Positions 1 through 12,527 of a DNA stretch of 64,000 nucleotides are shown here, piece after piece. The stretch covers positions 16,426,501 through 16,490,500 of the forward strand of contig NC_135384.1 in NCBI RefSeq assembly GCF_049243985.1. The letters run 5' to 3'. The position numbers and the translations under genes were made by a program. This stretch comes from Paroedura picta. Lineage: Eukaryota; Chordata; Lepidosauria; Squamata; Gekkonidae. The notes under the pieces were generated by a model. It had not been told where the DNA came from. It was given only the letters and a program-made list of their open reading frames with translations, and did not search any database. Each line of letters begins with the position of its first letter. Position 1 is the first letter of the stretch.

Positions 1-214
1 AGGAGGCTCAAAGCGGCTTACAGTCGCCTTCCCATTCCTCTCCCCACAACAGATACCCTGTAGGGTGGGTGAGGCTGAGAGAGCGCTGATATCACTGCTC
101 GGTCAGAACAGAGCCCAAGGTTACCCAGCTGGTTGCATGTGGGGGAGCGCAGATTCGAACCTGGCATGCCAGATTAGAAGTCCACACTCCTAACCACTAC
201 ACCAAACTGGCTCT
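1..214 (-). repeat. tRNA-headed SINE, cut by window start
   Basis: Read on the minus strand it begins with a tRNA-like A box (TGGTGTAGTGGTTAGGAG) and B box (GGTTCGAATC), followed by a body ending in the GAGAGGAA...GGCGACTGTAAGCCGC segment. The same family recurs at about 19.2, 22.1, 28.4, 37.9, 44.1, 50.5, 59.6-60.0 and 63.9 kb. RNA polymerase III promoter boxes are typical of tRNA-derived SINEs. Confidence 0.85.
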
Positions 215-352
215 AGGAAAGGTAGCAGGAGGCCTGGAAGAAAGTGCCTTAGGCAAGTGGTACCTAGGAATATTAGTCCTGCTATGAGGCTGAATTCTCA
301 ACTGATCTACAGGTTCTGGGCATTTGAAGTATTATCCAAGCTTGCTTTAAAA

Positions 353-476
353 CAGGAGTAGTCAAATGCGGCCCTCCACATGTCCATGGACTACAATTCC
401 CATGAACAAATGCTGCCAGGGTCTCATGGGAATTATAGTCCATGGACATCTGGAGGGCCGCAGTTTGACTACCCTG
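353..476. mobile_element. Palindromic hAT-type MITE with perfect target duplication
   Basis: The two arms are inverted copies (GTCCATGGACTACAATTCCC and its complement) with ends CAGGAGTAGTC / GACTACCCTG. The 8-bp sequence CTTTAAAA stands at 345-352 and again at 477-484, a perfect target-site duplication with TA at its centre. This identifies the family as a non-autonomous hAT element; about a dozen copies lie in the window. Confidence 0.85.
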
Positions 477-484
477 CTTTAAAA

Positions 485-1385
485 TATGCTCTGAAGGCCT
501 GTTTGTGTTTGTTTGATTGTATCAACAAGAAAAGGCTAACAGGAAGAAAACAGAAAATTTTGTTTTTATGCTATTTAGAACATTCCTTTAATCTAACAAC
601 ACACTTCATAAAGAGTAACCTAGATCAGAGCATGAACAAGCCCAAACCTTGATAGCAAATAAAGACAAGATCAAAAGACTTCATCAAATAAAATTATTAC
701 TATAAAAACCTGAAACTGATCCAGCACAGTTGGTAGAAACAACATGCAGCAGAATTATCAATGCAGGAAATGATGTTCTCCTTGCCTGAAAGTCTCTTAG
801 GAGGAAACAAACTTTTCTGAACTAAGATTATGGAAAACGGGGCAGCTAGCTCAAGTCTTCCCAAACCCAACATGTTGCTAAAGCTAACACCAAGAAGAGG
901 GAAAGAAAATGCTTATAACAAATCTTGGGTGTTTTTCCCAGGTTTCTGAGGTAGTATCTGTGTCTCAGGCTACCAGCAGGAGCCCAGATTCCAATACCAC
1001 TGCTTTGCCAGTCCAATACCACTGCTTTGCCAGATCTATTTGCAAGAATTGAAATTGACAGGAGACGGATATGAAGATGTATCTGCAGCAATAACTTACA
1101 CAAGAACTTTTCATGGGCTATTTTGACCTCAAAGAAACTCTTTTCTGCTGCCTGTATGTCAATTCCCCGTTTCATGCACTAGCCTCACAAACTGAACCAG
1201 AACTGCCCTTGTGACCAGCAGTAGGGTGATCAAGGCAAGCTAGCAGAAGGGGTTACAAGGATGAAGGAAATGGAAGAAGGCAAGAAGCCTAAAGATTCAG
1301 GGCCCATGCAGGTCAAGGCGGAAAAGCTGAGAAAGCCGGCACACTTGTGGCTCTCTAAATTCAGACATTCCCTGTCATGTAAGAA
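485..1385. other. No gene seen; presumed TRIM28 intron 1
   Basis: Downstream of TRIM28 exon 1 on its strand. I find no second TRIM28 exon (second half of the RING, B-boxes) here, so intron 1 probably runs past the window edge. The block 970-1040 holds a short direct duplication (CAATACCACTGCTTTGCCAG). Confidence 0.5.
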
Positions 1386-2772
<1,387 letters not shown>

Positions 2773-2852
2773 CTACTTAACTGAAGATGCGCCTGGCAGG
2801 CCGCACAGATAAGCCTTCGGGAGAAAGGCGGGGTCGCCCGTGTCCGAACCAC

Positions 2853-3372
2853 CCAATCGGCACGTTCGAGGAGGAAACAATGGCGAAAGCTCGAGCCAAC
2901 CCTGGCTGATGGTTTTCGGACCGACGTTGAACCTAGCCAATGGGCACCTGCTGGGCGGGGAGGGTTGCCCTAACAGAGACGGACACTAAACTGGGCCAAT
3001 CAAAGCCAGCTTTGTCGATTCCTTTATCCAATCCCTTGTTCTTGAAATGAGAGGGCGCAATGAAAGTCCTTTTAAAAAAAAGCGCATCTAACGGGGTCCT
3101 GCCCTCAGCCAAAGGGGCGGGACATATAAAAAAGATTTAATGGCTGAGGTACCATGGCAACCCTCTATTAGTCTCGGGGGGGGGGAAGGGAAGGGAAGGG
3201 CGACTTTTGATTGGCAAAAACAAAAGCACCACCCGATAACTGGCTGAGGTGGTGCCTCTTGGGCCGCGAGCCAATCGCTGTTTCCCTGTCTTCTCTCGAA
3301 GGTAGCCTTGTGCCCGCGCCTCGTTGTTTTCCAGTCTCCATGTTGGAGAGGGGGCTTCTCCTGGCCGCCAAT
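2853..3372. promoter_or_regulatory. Array of seven CCAAT boxes upstream of TRIM28
   Basis: CCAAT or its complement occurs at 2853-2857, 2937-2941, 2996-3000, 3028-3032, 3210-3214 (ATTGG), 3271-3275 and 3368-3372. CCAAT is the NF-Y core. A half palindrome CCATGGCAACC at about 3152, resembling an RFX/X-box half-site, lies between them. Most of these sites are further from the island core than usual. Confidence 0.5.
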
Positions 3373-3689
3373 GGCCGTGGGTCAGGCTGAGGCAACAAAT
3401 GCTGCTCAGCTATTGTGGAGGGACTGTTCCTTCTCACACAAATGGAAGGGAGCTGGAGCCAGAAACGAGGGTTGCCAACAGACCCAACTGTGCCCACAAG
3501 CCTGTATTGGGAATACATTCCCACACACACCTCACCTGGGTGTAGTGGAGGGTAGAACTTCTCCTGCAAGTGCAAAACACTAGACATATCTGACTGAAAC
3601 AAAAGTAGTCTCATAAACATTAGCCTCCAAGCCTATTTCCATAAGCAATTGGCAGTGCCTGGGAGAAATGTCAGCCCTACTGATCCAGC

Positions 3690-4990
3690 TACCTCAGCCT
3701 CCTATCTCACACAGTGGCCAACCAGTTCCTCTGGAGGGCCAGCAACAGGGTGTAGAGGAGAAGAAGAACCCTGCTGTTTCAGACCATTGGTCCATCTAGC
3801 CCAGCCTCTTCTCTCGCACAGTGGCCAACAGTTCCTCTGGAGGGCCAACTGAAGGCCAAGGCCTTCTGCTGATGTTGCCTCCTGGCTCTGGGATTCAGAG
3901 GTTTAGTGCCTCTGAATGTGGAAGTTACCCTCGGTCCCTATGACTAGCAGCCAGTAGTAGACTGATCCTCCATGAATCTATCTAGCCCCCTTTTAAACCT
4001 GTGTATTCCTGTGGCCAACACTGCATCCTCTAGCAGCAAATTCCACGTTTTAATCACCCTCTGTATAAAGAAGTATTTTGTCGGTCCTGAAGCTACTGCC
4101 CATCAGCTTCCCTGGATGGCCTTGAATTGGGACAGGGAAAGCAAAATCTTTGTGGACTCACTTCCCATGCATAATTTTATAAACCTCTATCATGATCCCT
4201 CTTAGTTGTCTGTTTCCTAAATTGAAAAATCCCAAACTCTTCAGACTTTCCTCATAGGGTAAGTGCTCCAACCCCCTAATAATCTTATTGGCCTTTCTCT
4301 GTACTATTTCCAGCTTTGCAATGTCATTTTTGAAGTACAGGGACCAGAACTGTAGATAGTATTCCAAATTAGGCCACACTATATACAGGGGCATTAAAAG
4401 GTAAAGGTATCCCCTGTGCAAGCACCGAGTCATGTCTGACCCTTGGGGTGACGCCCTCTAGCGTTTTCATGGCAGACTCAATACGGGGTGGTTTGCCAGT
4501 GCCTTCCCCAGTCATTGCCGTTTACCCCCCAGCAAGCTGGGTACTCATTTTACCGACCTCGGAAGGATGGAAGGCTGAGTCAACCTTGAGCCGGCTGCTG
4601 GGATTGAACTCCCAACCTCATGGGCAAAGCTTTCAGGCGGCTGCCTTACCACTCTGCGCCACAAGAGGCTCCTGATACAGGGGCATTACAATAACACAAA
4701 CATTCTCGGTCCCTTTCCTACTAATCATGTACATGGAGTTTGCCTTTTTCACTGCTGCAGCACACTGGGTTGACACTTTAATTGAGCTATCCACTGCACC
4801 TCCAAGATCTTTTTCTCAGTCAGTCTCAGCAAGTTCAGACCCCATTAGCCTATACTTGAAGCTGGGGTGGTGGTGGGGGGGGTGTCCCAATGTGCAACTT
4901 TGCCTTTCATTTGCCACATTGTTGCCCATTCACCCAATTTGTGAAGGTCCTCTTGGAGCTCTTCACAGTCAAACTTCACAGTCAGGCTAG
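3690..4990 (-). mobile_element. CR1-type LINE, 3' part, interrupted by a SINE
   Basis: On the minus strand 4158-4390 translates to the C-terminal reverse-transcriptase region of CR1 (WPNLEYYLQFW, then IVQRKANKIIRGLEHLPYEE and LGNRQLRG). Plus-strand 3690-4150 reads as the 3' region of the same class (for example CATCTAGCCCAGCC). The piece beyond the SINE (4690-4990) continues the LINE. No intact frame; a dead 5'-truncated copy. A GGCCAACAGTTCCTCTGGAG segment is present twice (near 3720 and 3825). Confidence 0.75.
4397..4674 (-). mobile_element. Sauria-type SINE inside a CR1 LINE
   Basis: On the minus strand it starts GAGCCTCTTGTGGCGCAGAG (tRNA-like A box), has a B-box-like AGTTCAATCCC, and ends with GTCAGACATGACTCGG and a GGGGATACCTTTACC tail, resembling Bov-B 3' sequence. 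ATACAGGGGCATTA flanks it at 4383-4396 and 4675-4688, a 14-bp target duplication. It must be younger than the LINE it sits in. Confidence 0.88.
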
Positions 4991-4999
4991 CTCAATGGA

Positions 5000-5110
5000 G
5001 TATAATGCTATGGAATCCACCCTCCAAAGCAATGATTTTCTCCAGGGGAATTGATCTCTGTTGCCTGAAGATGAGCTGTAAACCTAGGAAATCCCTGGAG
5101 TCTATTCAGA
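5000..5110. repeat. GGTTGCCA-family repeat fragment
   Basis: Contains the core CTCCAAAGCAATGATTTTCTCCAGGGGAA and CAGATGAGCTG-like segments shared with copies near 7.6, 8.5, 18.4, 33.0, 48.4, 56.7, 58.8, 59.5 and 63.0 kb. Complete copies begin with GGTTGCCA/GGATGCCAGCCTCCAGG and end with TGGCAACCCT. Confidence 0.65.
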
Positions 5111-6074
5111 TGGACAGCAGCTCTCCAGGACCTCAGACTTTCACGTCACCTCCTGGAAACGCTGAATTTGCTACTGAGAACTTCTAACTTTCTGTCCAAG
5201 GTTGCTCAACATAAACCACTACACCACACTGGCTACTATCTCTTTTCCCCAACACTGGAGCAAAGAGGCTTGCCTAATGCTGAACTGAACAATACCACAA
5301 AGTCAGTTATTGCTGCCAGATTCCCTGACGGGGATACAGTTAAAAAGAGCAGGGGGGGAGTTTTATCTTAGGGTGTTGTGTCCTAATCCTTGTCTTTAGA
5401 ATCGCTACTGTTTTCCAGTTAACAGTCCATCAAAAAGGGAAATAAAAGTAATCTCCCAGTGCTGGGGTAGAATGGGAAGACATCTGAATTTCTCGAGTCA
5501 CTTTAGGAGGAAATCCCCTCATTTAAGTTTTTAGGCAAATATAATAGAGTTCCCTGTTTCCTTGGGCATGGACTTGTTACAGGGCATATTTGGATGTTAA
5601 TTTAGTTAAGCAATAAGAAGAATTCAACTGCTTCGGGCTTTTATTTTTTCTATGGAGACAAGAACCCTCCTGTCTTTTCGTTGTTATGCTAATTGAAAGT
5701 ATGTCCACACAGTGTCTCCCAGATTGATACAATTCCAAAGAAAAAGCTTTTGCAGCAGAAAGACTGTTGCAGCAGAAATAAACTAGCATTCATCCTAGAT
5801 ACCTGTGAGTGGAGATCTGGGGAGGATGGAATTCTGAGAGGAAAGGGACCTTAGCCATTGAATTAATACTCCAAAGTTGTCATTTTCTCCGGGGGGATTG
5901 ACTGTTGCTGTCTGAAGAGCAGATGTAATTCTGGTAAATATCCAGGTCCCACCTGAAGGCTGGAAAACCAGCATAGCTTTCTTGGTGATCAAAAGGGACC
6001 CTTTGTAACCAGTTGGGTAGCTGGCTGGATCCAACACATGTTCTACCATAAATAATTCCAGAGGTGTAGTAGCC
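5111..6074. other. Mostly unassigned sequence
   Basis: No host exon recognised. 5814-5965 is another fragment of the GGTTGCCA family (CTCCAAAGTTGTCATTTTCTCC, then CCAGGTCCCACC), followed at 5965-6050 by a stretch with AGCTGGCTGGATCCAAC, as in the repeat family seen at 49.45 and 58.5 kb. Confidence 0.4.
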
Positions 6075-6165
6075 TAGGTTAGCCCAATTTTGTCAGATCT
6101 TGGAAGCCAAGCATGTATGTATGTATGTACGTATGTAGGTATGTACGTACGTACGTATGTATATT
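6075..6165 (+). repeat. 5S-rRNA-derived SINE fragment and (TATG)n microsatellite
   Basis: 6080-6112 (TTTGTCAGATCTTGGAAGCC and AAGCA) matches the internal promoter region of 5S rRNA, as used by SINE3-type elements. It runs directly into a TATG/TACG repeat at 6112-6165. A LINE-tail-like segment (AGCTTCCATACAGCTCTGGA) follows. Confidence 0.6.
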
Positions 6166-6609
6166 TGTTTTATTTGCTTGTTTACTTGTTTGTTTCTATT
6201 TTTATAGAAGCTTCCATACAGCTCTGGACAGTTTACATAGAAACGCACAGGGTAATTACGTAGATCCTTGTAACAATATAACAAGTATAACAGTCATAAC
6301 ATAACATGTCAACCAGAACAATATTTTAACAGGAACAAGCACATTGATGAAGCTTTGGGTAGGTCATGGAAGGGGGTGTCGGGCGGGGGGGGGAAGCAGA
6401 TTTTTTGGGGCCTCAAGCAATCAGCCTCAAGCAAATGCCTGTTGTTAAACATTTATCATGTTGACCTGGCCCCTTCGCCAAATGGCCAGTGATGGGCCTG
6501 GAGGGACTAGGAGGAACCCTAGGTGGGCATGTATACAGCTCTGGTTCCCAGCCATATTCTGCATCATGGCACCACTGCTGGGGTTTCTCGAAACCTGAAG
6601 AATGTTTCA

Positions 6610-6852
6610 GGGTAAATTCAAGTGGGTACTCCTGTTGGTCTGAAGCAGCAGAACAAATTTAGAGCCCAGTAAGCACCTTTAAGACCAACAAAGTTTTATT
6701 CAAGATATGAGCTTTCATGTGCACGTACACTTCCTAAGATACCATGTCAGCTCAGCAGTGTCGTATCTGAGGATGTGTGTGCACATGAAAGCTCATGCCT
6801 TGAAGAAAACTTTGTTGTTCTTAAAGGTGCCACTAGGCTCTAAATTTGTCCA
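6610..6852. repeat. Inverted-repeat copy of the GTCTTAAAGGTGC family
   Basis: Left arm TGTTGGTCTGAAGCAGCAGA...GCACCTTTAAGACCAACAAAG and right arm TTTGTTGTTCTTAAAGGTGCCACTAGGCTC are inverted copies around a middle carrying TGTGCACGTACAC / GTGTGCACATGAAAGC. The foldback is a property of this copy and of 16765-16985. Confidence 0.7.
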
Positions 6853-6889
6853 AATGTTTCAGGGGTTTCTCAACAGTAAACAAAATTGA

Positions 6890-7495
6890 AAATGCTGAGC
6901 AAGAGAGTGACTAGAAGAACTACTTAACTTGGCTTCAGTCAACTTTATACCTTGGGCAAGACCTTCAGTTTATCCCCTGTTAATATAAGTGAAATCTCTC
7001 TTCCAAAAAGGCATTTTGGTCTCTGGTTTATAGAGGCACAAGAGCCATTTGTTGCAGTTCTATTGCTGTGAAGAGCAATTGATTTATTGCCTCTGGAGTA
7101 ACTTGAAACTCACTCCCACTGAAAGTGCTTTGCATCTAACACACAATTCAGGCCTCATTTAACGCCAACAGCACAGTATCTTCACTGAATGCTGTCATGA
7201 CCAAGCCTCAAAATTATTCATGACCTGAAAAGTCTGCTTTTTTTCTTCCATTTTTTTAAACTAGCCTGATGAAGATTGCTCAAAAGCTTGCCTAGTGTTA
7301 TGTGCCATTGGGTAGGATTCCAGCTTCCAGGTGGTTAAACATATGAGGCCAAACAGTGCAGGTTTAGGAATTTGCAGAAAAACCTTTGGAGGCAAAGAAA
7401 AATAAAAAAGTAACCTATATGAAAATCCACCTAGCTATCCTGAAATCTTGGAAGGAATATACAAAATTAGTTCTTTAAGAAGCAGGTCCCAAGTA
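6890..7495. other. No gene or repeat recognised
   Basis: A+T-rich single-copy-looking sequence; no splice-bounded open frame worth calling. Confidence 0.4.
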
Positions 7496-7702
7496 GAGTT
7501 GCCAGATCTGAGTTGGAAAACCTCTGGAGATTTGAGGAGGGGAGCCTAAGGGTGGTGAAGTCTGGGGAAGGACCTCAGCAGAGTACAATGCTACAAAGTC
7601 CGTTCTCCAAAGCAGCCATTATCTCCAGGGGAACAGCTCTTGATCACCTGGAGATCAATTGTAATACTGGAAGATCTTCATTTGCTACGTGGAGGCGGGC
7701 AA
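7496..7702. repeat. GGTTGCCA-family repeat, near full length
   Basis: Starts AGAGTTGCCAGATCTG and ends GGAGGCGGGCAACCC. It contains CAGCAGAGTACAATGC, CTCCAAAGCAGCCATTATCTCC and CACCTGGAGATCA, the segments common to the family. The near-inverted ends (GTTGCC / GGCAAC) suggest a MITE. Confidence 0.75.
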
Positions 7703-8462
7703 CCCAGAGCCATTTAAGCTGTTGTATAATAGGCAAGATAAATACATTAATTAGAACTGTAATAACATTTTGTTAAGCTATAAAACAAATTGTATAATTA
7801 CCTCCTAACATACTTTCTCTGCTTCTCTTGTTCCTCTGGTCATGCTCTATTACTATACATAATTACTGTACAGTTTGAATAAGTACAAATAAAATATGTA
7901 AAGCCATAAACATGGCAAAATCATACACACTTATTATAATCACAACTGTGCAGAGGGACTGAATACTAAATGGAATTGATGCCACCTAAAAATATAGCAT
8001 AAAATATCCAAATAAATACATGCAATTAAAATGCTTGAAAGAAATAAAATATAGGGCAAATGACAACATTGGTATGAATACACTGGACCTGGAAAGAAGT
8101 AATATGGAAAGAAGTTATAAGACTTCTAAGCTAACCTTGGTAGAGAAGTCTGGTGAACTTAAAGACTAATTCTATTTTATTTCAGTGTTAGTTTTTTGTG
8201 GACTAAGATGTTTATAGACGCAATGAATAACTCTTCTCTATGCAAGGGGAGGAATGAAAAAATTGCAGTATTCAGCAATGAGTCATTTAATATTTTAGTT
8301 TTACTGAGAGATCCTGCTTTTTTTTCTCCAATGGGATCCAAAAGCAATTTAAAAGCATTTCCCTCTCTTCTCTTCTATATTCACATCATGAAAAGTAGGT
8401 TAGGGTGAAAGAGAATGATTGGCTCAGGGCCACTCTGAGCTTCTGCAACAGATTAAAGCTTA
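7703..8462. other. A+T-rich stretch, no gene seen
   Basis: Long A+T-rich interval with short open frames only. Nothing identifiable. Confidence 0.4.
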
Positions 8463-8661
8463 GGTCTCCCAGACCCTAGTCTTTTAGGGATGACAGTCCC
8501 CAGGTAGGAATTATAGCTCATCTCCAGGTAACAGAGATTGGTTCCCCTGGAGAAAATGGCTGCTTTGGAGGGTGGACCCCATAGCATTATACTCCCTTCC
8601 TGTCCCAAATCCCGCCCACTCCCGGATCCATCTCTGAAGTCTCCAGGTATTTCCAAACCCA
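8463..8661. repeat. GGTTGCCA-family repeat, left part, split by the Harbinger insertion
   Basis: Carries CTCATCTCCAGGTAACAGAG, GGTTCCCCTGGAGAAAATGG and TCTCCAGGTATTTCCAAACC. Its last piece (GAATTGGCAGCCCTAC) lies on the far side of the transposon at 16192-16207. Joining the two flanks across one CCA gives an ordinary family end. Confidence 0.85.
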
Positions 8662-8718
8662 GGGCCATTTCGCACAGAGCTCAAAGTTGCTATTTGGTTG
8701 CCGTTTGTGAAAGCGCTA
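8662..8718 (+). repeat. Left terminal inverted repeat of the Harbinger
   Basis: Begins GGGCCATTTCGCAC. After the first 14 bases the match with the right end is interrupted, but TGGTTGC and CGCTACT occur in the same order in both ends. Confidence 0.8.
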
Positions 8719-9100
8719 CTTCAAGTAGCGAAATGTAACTAGCCGTGCCCGTAACGCACAGCTGCGGTTTTTGCGGAATTTGGCACTTTCACTTCTCGCC
8801 ACTTTCGTAACCCACAGGCTTCCGGTTCTCCGTCTTATCGCTACAAAGGAGGTCCCTTTTTAGCGCTTCTGGCCTCCCGTGCCCGTCAATCAAACTGCAG
8901 GCACACCTTTGACCTCGACCCTAAAGCCGAACTTGTCGGGGTCCCCTTTTTTTTTAAAAAACCCAGGAAACCCCGTAGCAACGCGTTATCGTCCGATCAT
9001 TGGCGCCCTTGGAACGTGTTTTCTATTGTTTTCTAGGAACCAGATGCATTGACATGTTTGATTGGTTAATCCCCGCCCACAGTACACGCCCACAGGTTAC

Positions 9101-9112
9101 CTGCTTATATGC
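9101..9112 (+). promoter_or_regulatory. Candidate TATA box of the transposase gene
   Basis: CTGCTTATATGC lies about 80 bases before the transposase ATG. The minus-strand SANT gene has a similar GTATATGATC about 60 bases before its ATG (near 14823-14832). Confidence 0.4.
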
Positions 9113-9187
9113 ACCTGGGCAGACACGCGGTCGGCCTCACTCTTTTGTTTGCGTAGCCTACTGCCCGCAGCACAGGTCAACGTTGCA

Positions 9188-10588
9188 ATGGAGAGGCTTA
9201 TTTTTCAATTGCTGGCTTACATGCTCGCGGTGCTCCAGCGCATGAATACCGCCTTGTCGCGTCGGACGTCTGCTATCGCGGAGTACCGAGAACGGGTGGC
9301 CGGAACGCTGACCAGCAGCAGAAGACGTTCTGTAAGGGTAACCATGGCGGCCAAGAAACGCTGGCAAGCACTGGCAGAGGTCCGGTTCCCCAGACAGTTC
9401 TGGGTGGACGAACGATCCTCTGACTGGTGGGAGAATTTTGTGTGGACTCGCTGGGATGATGACCACTGGATTGCCAACTTCAGGATGTCGAGGGGGACAT
9501 TTTTTGAACTCGTGGAGGCTCTACGTGGACGCATGGAGAGGCAAGTCACTGGCATGCGGCGCCCCGTTCCAGTTGAAAAAAGGGTGGCTGCCGCATTGTG
9601 GTACTTGGCCACCCCTCAGTACTTCCGGACAGTAGCCCAGCAATTCGGACTCGGAGTCACTACGGTTGGCGATATCCTTAAGGAGTTCTGCCTCGCCATG
9701 GAGGCGGAATTGTTCAGCAAAGTCGTGTGCCTCGGAGACCGGCTTGGAGCGGTGAGTGTCATTCTATCCCCTTTGCCCTTTAAATTTTTTTTCTTGTTTG
9801 ACAGGTCAGCAACGAAGACGCGATACACCCCACGCTGACATGCAATGGCTTATATTCTTTTCTTTCCCTTATTCCAGAGTATGGACGGGTTTGCCAGGCT
9901 TGGATTCCCGCATTGTTTTGCGGCCGTCGATGGAAGCCACATCCCTATCCGTGCCCCCGGGGGAAGCATAAAAGAGTACGGGAACAGGAAGGACTTTTGC
10001 TCTGTTCTCCTGCAAGGAACAGTGGACTTCTCCGGCCGGTTTATCGATGCCGAGGTGGGGTGGAGTGGCAGGAGGCATGATGCCCTTGTTTTCAGGGAAT
10101 CCAACCTCAGGAAAGCCATGGACGAAGGGGTCTTTGTTCCAGGAAACCCCACCGCCACCATTGAGGGCGTGCGTGTGCCGCCGTTGGTGCTCGGGGACGG
10201 AGCCTACCCAATACGACGGTGGCTCATGACTCCCTACAAGCGGCCAAGGACAGACGTGCATAGCCACTACAACCTCACTCACTCCCGGGCAAGGAATGTA
10301 GTGGAGCGTGCCTTTGGACGTTTGAAGTCCCGGTTCCGTTGCCTGATGTCCCGACTACACGTGCATATAGACAATGTGACTCCGCTGATCATCGCGTGTG
10401 TCATTTTGCACAACATATGCGAGGACAAGGGACATAACATCCCCTTCCCTGTGGATGAACCTGATCCTGTTGTCCTTGAGGACACACAAGACATCCCTGA
10501 AGCAAGGAGAAGAAGAATCTATGCAGAGGGGTGCAAGGTTCGGGACGCCATAGCCACCCACATCTACAGAAACAGGAGGCGTGTTTAA
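9188..10588 (+). CDS. Harbinger transposase, DDE_Tnp_4/HARBI1 family, two exons
   Basis: Predicted to cut and rejoin the transposon ends. Exon 1 is 9188-9751, exon 2 is 9878-10588. The 126-bp intron starts GTGAGT, ends TTCCAG and is phase 0. The product is 424 residues (HARBI1 is about 350). Residues 1-60 are basic and possibly helical. A helix-turn-helix-like stretch follows (VEKRVAAALWYLA ... VAQQFGLGVTTVGDIL). The catalytic domain shows D206 (AAVDGSHIPI), a conserved HDALVF, D295 (LGDGAYP) and E331 (NVVERAFGRLKSRF); the second D and E are 35 residues apart, as in IS5/PIF enzymes. The start at 9188 gives MERLIFQLL; an upstream in-frame ATG at 9062 would lie before the candidate TATA box. 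All key residues are present, so it may be active. Confidence 0.93.
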
Positions 10589-10614
10589 TTGTTTTTCCCA
10601 CTCTCTTGTTGGTG

Positions 10615-10620
10615 AATAAA
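10615..10620 (+). terminator. Poly(A) signal of the transposase gene
   Basis: AATAAA 27 bases after the stop codon, followed by a T/GT-rich stretch (GTTTTGTGTTATTTGTTT). Confidence 0.8.
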
Positions 10621-10944
10621 GTTTTGTGTTATTTGTTTAACCTTGTCTTGTGCGGTTTGTGTACTTTGCCAGCAAAAAAACGGGGATTCTCTGGTCCAAA
10701 AGCACTTTGACAGCCCTAAATGCTAACTCCCAACTGAAATTGACAAACACAATACGGAAGCGCTGAATGGGGAAAGTTCGGGGAGGCGGGTAGCCAGGAA
10801 GTATTGGCGACCCCTGTCAAACCGGAGGATCAATCCACTTATGTTCCAATGAATAATTTTATTGGTGGGCAGCTTTGATACATTTAAAAAACGGGGTGGT
10901 CTATCGGAGCAACGCACGTTCGTTCCCTAACCGTCATTCCGAAG

Positions 10945-12110
10945 ATGCCGAAGCCACGGAAGGGCTCCTTCTGGCAGCGCGCCGAGGCTGAGGCACTTCT
11001 GGAGCTTGTGCTCCAATCGAAAAGTGTTGGCCGCCTTATGGCCAGCACCCACTGCCACACCAAGGGTGCTTACCTGGTGTTGGCTTCAAAGCTGAGGGAA
11101 AGGGGCTACGTCCGGACCTGGGAGCAGGTCCGGACAAAATTCAAGCGCCTTAAGCTGGACTTCCTAAACAGTCTGGAACAGTGGGGGGGGATCCCGCAGC
11201 CAAGTGGGAGGACGGTCTTCCACGACCAGATGGTAAAAATATGGGAGAAGGCTGGGAAGCCCCCCCTGGACATGAGGAGGCATATGGGTGAGTGCTGCCC
11301 TCGTTGTGTTTTACCCTTAAACATGCATGGAATGACTAGCTGCCTCTTTCCCCTACTGTCCCCAATGAAATTCGAGAAAGTATTTAGATGCTGTCAACCC
11401 CCTCAGACTTAGCCAGCCAGTACTGTAGAACCACTTTGGTTATGCGCTTAGACTCTAACTGTGGTGTGTCCACCAGCTGTGTTTCATCTCTGTTTTGTGT
11501 GCTTTTAATTATGATTTGTCTTTTTCTTTGCCCAGCCACACAATCACCATCCAAGCTGGCAACAGCACCTGATCGTGAGGAGGGGGAGGAAGAGGGACCT
11601 TCCACCTCGGGACAGGCTGCAGGTGAGAGTTTTATGCCTGTGCGGGAGACCCATGTGTGTGTACCCCCATGGAGCCATATGGGAGCCTGCTGTGATGCTC
11701 CCATTTGAAGTGTTATTAAATTCTTTGTTTGATTTCTATAGCTGAAACTGTGGAGGCAAGGCTGCGTGCGATGGAGGCCAGAGTTACTTCCCTGGAGGCT
11801 CAAGTGGCAGAGCTGAAAGGGGAGATTGAGCAGCAAAGGCAACAGAGGGAGGCGGAAGAACGTAGGTTATGTTCCCCACTGCCCAACTCTTCTCACACTG
11901 TGGCTAAGGCCACTTAAAAGTGTATGCATGTAAACTAAAGAAATTTGAAAATATGTGTGGCACTAATGTGTACTTTTTCTCCCTCCCCACACAGTTAAGA
12001 AGAAGGAGGACGAAGAGCTCTTCCGGCGCAAAGTTAGGGGGACCGTGGGACGGCTGTGCAGGAGAGTGAGGGCGATGGAAGGGGCTGGGGAGGGGAGCGG
12101 TGGGACCTGA
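10945..12110 (+). CDS. Harbinger Myb/SANT-like protein 1, four exons
   Basis: Likely DNA-binding helper of the transposase. Exons 10945-11287, 11536-11622, 11742-11861 and 11995-12110; all three introns are phase 1 with GTGAGT, GTGAGA or GTAGGT donors and AG acceptors. The product is 221 residues. Residues about 8-90 form a trihelix-type Myb/SANT domain (FWQRAEAEALLELVLQSK ... YVRTWEQVRTKFKRLKLDFL). An acidic Ser/Thr linker comes next (EEGEEEGPSTSG), then a predicted coiled coil (ARVTSLEAQVAELKGEIEQQ), then a Lys/Arg-rich tail (LKKKEDEEL, VGRLCRRVR) that may act in nuclear import. It starts about 325 bases after the transposase poly(A) signal. Myb-like partners are known for Harbinger; the exact role here is inferred. 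Confidence 0.85.
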
Positions 12111-12306
12111 GTTTTGTTTCCTGTTTGTGTTTTGGGGTAGGGGTTGGGGGGGGGGCTCCAAGTTTCATTCCCTAATGTTTTTCCCCTGTTAAATGTATAG
12201 TTTTGTTAAAAAAAAATTGGTTTTCCAGGGGGGTGGGGGGGGGTGGTGCTGGTGGGGCTCCAAGTTTCATTCCCTAATGTTTTTCCCCTGTTAAAATGTT
12301 TTTTAA

Positions 12307-12312
12307 AATAAA
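12307..12312 (+). terminator. Poly(A) signal of SANT gene 1
   Basis: AATAAA about 200 bases after the stop. The 3' UTR holds two copies of GCTCCAAGTTTCATTCCCTA (about 12155 and 12258) next to poly-G runs, a local duplication. Confidence 0.7.
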
Positions 12313-12527
12313 ATGTTATTGCAAATTTTATAACAAGACTCCAGTGTGACTTCTTAAACTCGCACATATTTAACCCCACACCACACTCCTAAAACTCCTT
12401 GAACTAACACCCCTCCAACCTCCAACCCACACAGCAGTACCACAATATAGACAATCACTAGAGAGGCCGCTTTCGGCCTTGCAGATTCTACAGTAGGGTA
12501 CACAGAGACAGAGTCAAAAATATAAAC

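Noticed and set aside
6093-6304. Short frames over the TATG microsatellite
   Set aside because: Simple repeat translation (YVCM-type residues); not a gene.
9850-10494. Antisense frames across the transposase
   Set aside because: Shadows of the catalytic exon; no start context or domain.
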